Part shown: in pieces, positions 61,776 through 64,000 of the stretch
Layout: every line of letters begins with the position of its first letter
Numbering within the stretch: position 1 is the stretch's first letter
Source: Linyphia triangularis
Lineage: Eukaryota; Arthropoda; Arachnida; Araneae; Linyphiidae
DNA: 64,000 bases
Assembly (NCBI GenBank): GCA_963978545.1
Contig: OZ021727.1
Location: 20,305,943-20,369,942, forward strand
Direction of reading: 5' to 3'
Program-made: the position numbers and the translations under genes
The notes under the pieces: model-generated
The model's input: the letters and a program-made list of their open reading frames with translations, nothing else
The model's database searches: none
Told to the model about the DNA's origin: nothing

Positions 61776-63442
61776 ACACGGTGGTAAAAAAAAAAACTTT
61801 GCCGATATATGGACTTCTAGCTTACATTCCGTTCAACAGATCGAGATCAGATTTCAGTTATAGTTATTTAGAGGCATGAGCTCGGAATTCTGTGATTAGC
61901 AACAAAATGGCGCTCACGGTTACAGTTCCAGGAACTCAGTTTTCAAATGGCAACACCTACTATTTCCTGTCGCAAAATGTTCAGAACATACGAAAACCCT
62001 AAAGAGCGTTGGAAGATTACGTGTATCACAAAAAACGGACGCCTTACGCACGCACAAAAAACCGCTCTGCGAACGACCAACAAAAACACGACCGGGGTGC
62101 ACGTTGTAAATATGTATATGACAGAGGACAAAGTTCACATGGGTGCCATCAGTGGCAATTTTATCGGTTTTCTACGCTGAATATCTGACGAGCGACCTCC
62201 GTGTGTCCCGGTCGTTTTTTGCCGTAGTCTTTCAATTGTGACATAACCTTACAATTAGGAAACTGATAGCTCGTGGTATAAATAAAATTTCGTCAGCTGT
62301 AAGACCTGATACGATAAAAATGCATCATTTGTTTGTTGACAATTATAAAGCACATGACACGTTCGTCCATACCAAAAACTGCACCAAGACTCTACTGCCA
62401 CCGGTCACCACGTGTAATAAGAACCATGGTTTCAAAACTCTAATTGCGGCACCGTATAAGAAATTAATATGCACCACAGTTAATTTCTGCCCAGAAAGCT
62501 TACCCAAATTTATCAGACGCAATGACCAAACATTTTAACATCGATAAAGAACGAGCTTTGAGTCGCATTCGAAAGTTGCAAGTCCTCGCAGGAAAGGTTA
62601 AGAACCCCTAGAGGTAAATTAATTAGCATGCAAAAACATGGTTATAACTACCGGTTCCTAGTAAAAAGATAAAATTAAAAACTTTGTGAGGGAGGGAACA
62701 TTTTTTTTTTCCTTTTCTTTCCACCACAGCAGTTGCTGGCCCTGACCTCTTATGAGAGTTTTCTCTAGCATGCCGACATCCAAACACGGATTTAAGAAGC
62801 ACTTGGCCTACTTATACGAGCAAAGGTATGCCTGAAACACATTCTACCGAGAATAAGTACCAACCGCATCTTTATAGAGAAATTTATAACGTTCTTTTTA
62901 TATAAATATTTATAACCCCCAAATAAATGAGGGTTTCCGTTCCAAAGCGTTAAGAAACGATTTGATTCATTATTCTTTGGAATACTTATCATCTAATATA
63001 ACAGCACTGAAGTAAAATTTTGTAATGAAACTGCATTATCGTATAATTCGGGATTCTAAACCAGAAACTAATTGACTGTATTGTGACACTCCATAGAACC
63101 TACGTAGAGGATGTCGATGAAGGATACGAGGATGTCGATCTACATGTCGATGAAGAATCCTGTGAATCCTGTTCATTTAGTCTTTGTAAATCTACAGGTT
63201 CTCGATATTTGCATTCAAAATAATATATATTAGTTAGTTCAACGGCCAAGGCATAGCTTTTAGATTATTTTCAAATGTATTCCGAGGTAAATAAAAAAAA
63301 AAACACTCTTATAAATATTACAATACTGAAAGAGATTAATAAAATATTAAATAAAATAAACGATAGTAGTTGTTTTATTTTTAGCCTTCCATATCATCAG
63401 TATCGATAATAAGAGCACTTTGATGACTGTTCGTCCGAAATA
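61776..63442. other. No gene recognised
   Basis: About 61780-62240 is GC-richer and begins GGTGGTAAAA after (TA)n. Frames there (61947-62180, 61920-62138 reverse) and at 62320-62538 have no domain. Around 63107-63165 GAGGATGTCGATGAAGGAT is imperfectly repeated in a short open frame. Not assigned. Confidence 0.4.
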
Positions 63443-63446
63443 TTAA

Positions 63447-64000
63447 GGGGGTCTGGGACTTAAAATTCTAAAATCTTTATTTTTAGAATTATTTTTCTGA
63501 AATTTTTTATGCAGTAATGTATGATGATTTGAAACTTAAAAAACTATTTTAAATTAAAAAAAAAAAAAAAATTAAAAAAAAAAAATTAAATTGATATTTC
63601 CTAAATTTGAAAAATCTAAAAAACTTTTTTAAAAAATCCCCCTTTTTTTTCGCATAAAATTACTTCTTATAATTCATATCAAAAATTGTTCTCATAATTT
63701 TTCAAAAAAGTAATTAGAAAAAATTAAAAAAAAATATATATATATTTTGTGCAAAAACTGTATAAAATCCATAGTATGCTAAGCTCCAAAAACTTTTTTT
63801 TTAAAAGTTAAATAAAAAACCATATTATTCCTGAAGACAAATTAAAGAAATATATATGGAAAATAGTCGATGAAAGTTTCATAGATTTATAACAAGTATT
63901 TTTTTAAATTGTATGCCATTTTATTTATAAATATTTGTACTATTTTTTACAACAATTAAAATTTGTTTGAGAATTTTAAAAAATTTGAGTCTCAGATTGT
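63447..64000 (+). mobile_element. TTAA-flanked element, GGGGGTCTG ends, copy 2 (cut by window end)
   Basis: TTAA at 63443-63446, then GGGGGTCTGGGACTTAAAAT. Colinear with 48027-48708 to the window end (AAATTTGAGTCTCAGATTGT), so only the last few bases are missing. Confidence 0.75.

Noticed and set aside
62320..62538. 72-codon Cys-containing frame
   Set aside because: No signal peptide or family pattern and surrounded by non-coding sequence.
63025..63225. Acidic frame with repeated EDVDEGYEDVD
   Set aside because: Short, produced by imperfect GAGGATGTCGATGAAGGAT repetition, no splice context I can defend.
1..64000. CRISPR array, bacterial operon, phage or retrovirus
   Set aside because: No regularly spaced identical repeats with unique spacers, no dense coding, no gag/pol motifs or long terminal repeats were seen.

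Overview
The window is animal nuclear DNA: AT-rich, full of short interspersed repeats, with one recognisable protein-coding gene split into many small exons by large introns. The gene is a p160 nuclear receptor coactivator (NCOA/SRC family, Taiman in insects). Its presence, together with tRNA-derived SINE heads, a Helitron-like end and many MITE-like elements, points to an invertebrate, probably an arthropod or another ecdysozoan. I cannot name the taxon.

Left third (1 to about 22.7 kb). The Taiman/NCOA gene lies on the minus strand. Thirteen coding exons can be placed from 20754 down to 1, where the gene runs off the window. They have GT/AG boundaries and phases that match at every junction, and together encode the first 858 residues. 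In order these are a short N-terminus, a bHLH with an altered basic region, PAS-A, PAS-B, a low-complexity receptor-interaction region in one 1000-nt exon with two LxxLL boxes and a tandem SPMSGLM/VKRE array, a Lys/Arg-rich nuclear-localisation-like segment, and a conserved LPKNLEKKL block. A 5' UTR exon part carries a short uORF next to the start codon. A GC-richer, promoter-like stretch lies at 22.1-22.75 kb with two candidate leader exons. A further 45-nt exon-like segment at 34.8 kb may be another leader exon or belong to another transcript.

Right two thirds (22.7-64 kb). I find no recognisable protein-coding gene. The region is made of interspersed repeats: TTAA-flanked elements, a 1.25-kb element with a 6-bp target duplication, palindromic MITEs, a Helitron-like 3' end with a ~130-bp repeat array, SINEs, minisatellites and microsatellites. 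Several are nested, so relative insertion ages can be read. The oddest part is 37.9-39.4 kb, a diverged series of exon-like units on the plus strand. Each starts after an AG, encodes a related short basic amphipathic peptide and mostly ends at a GT donor-like site. It looks like a tandemly duplicated small exon, partly decayed.

All exon boundaries and repeat boundaries were read by eye. No alignment, RNA evidence or database search was available.
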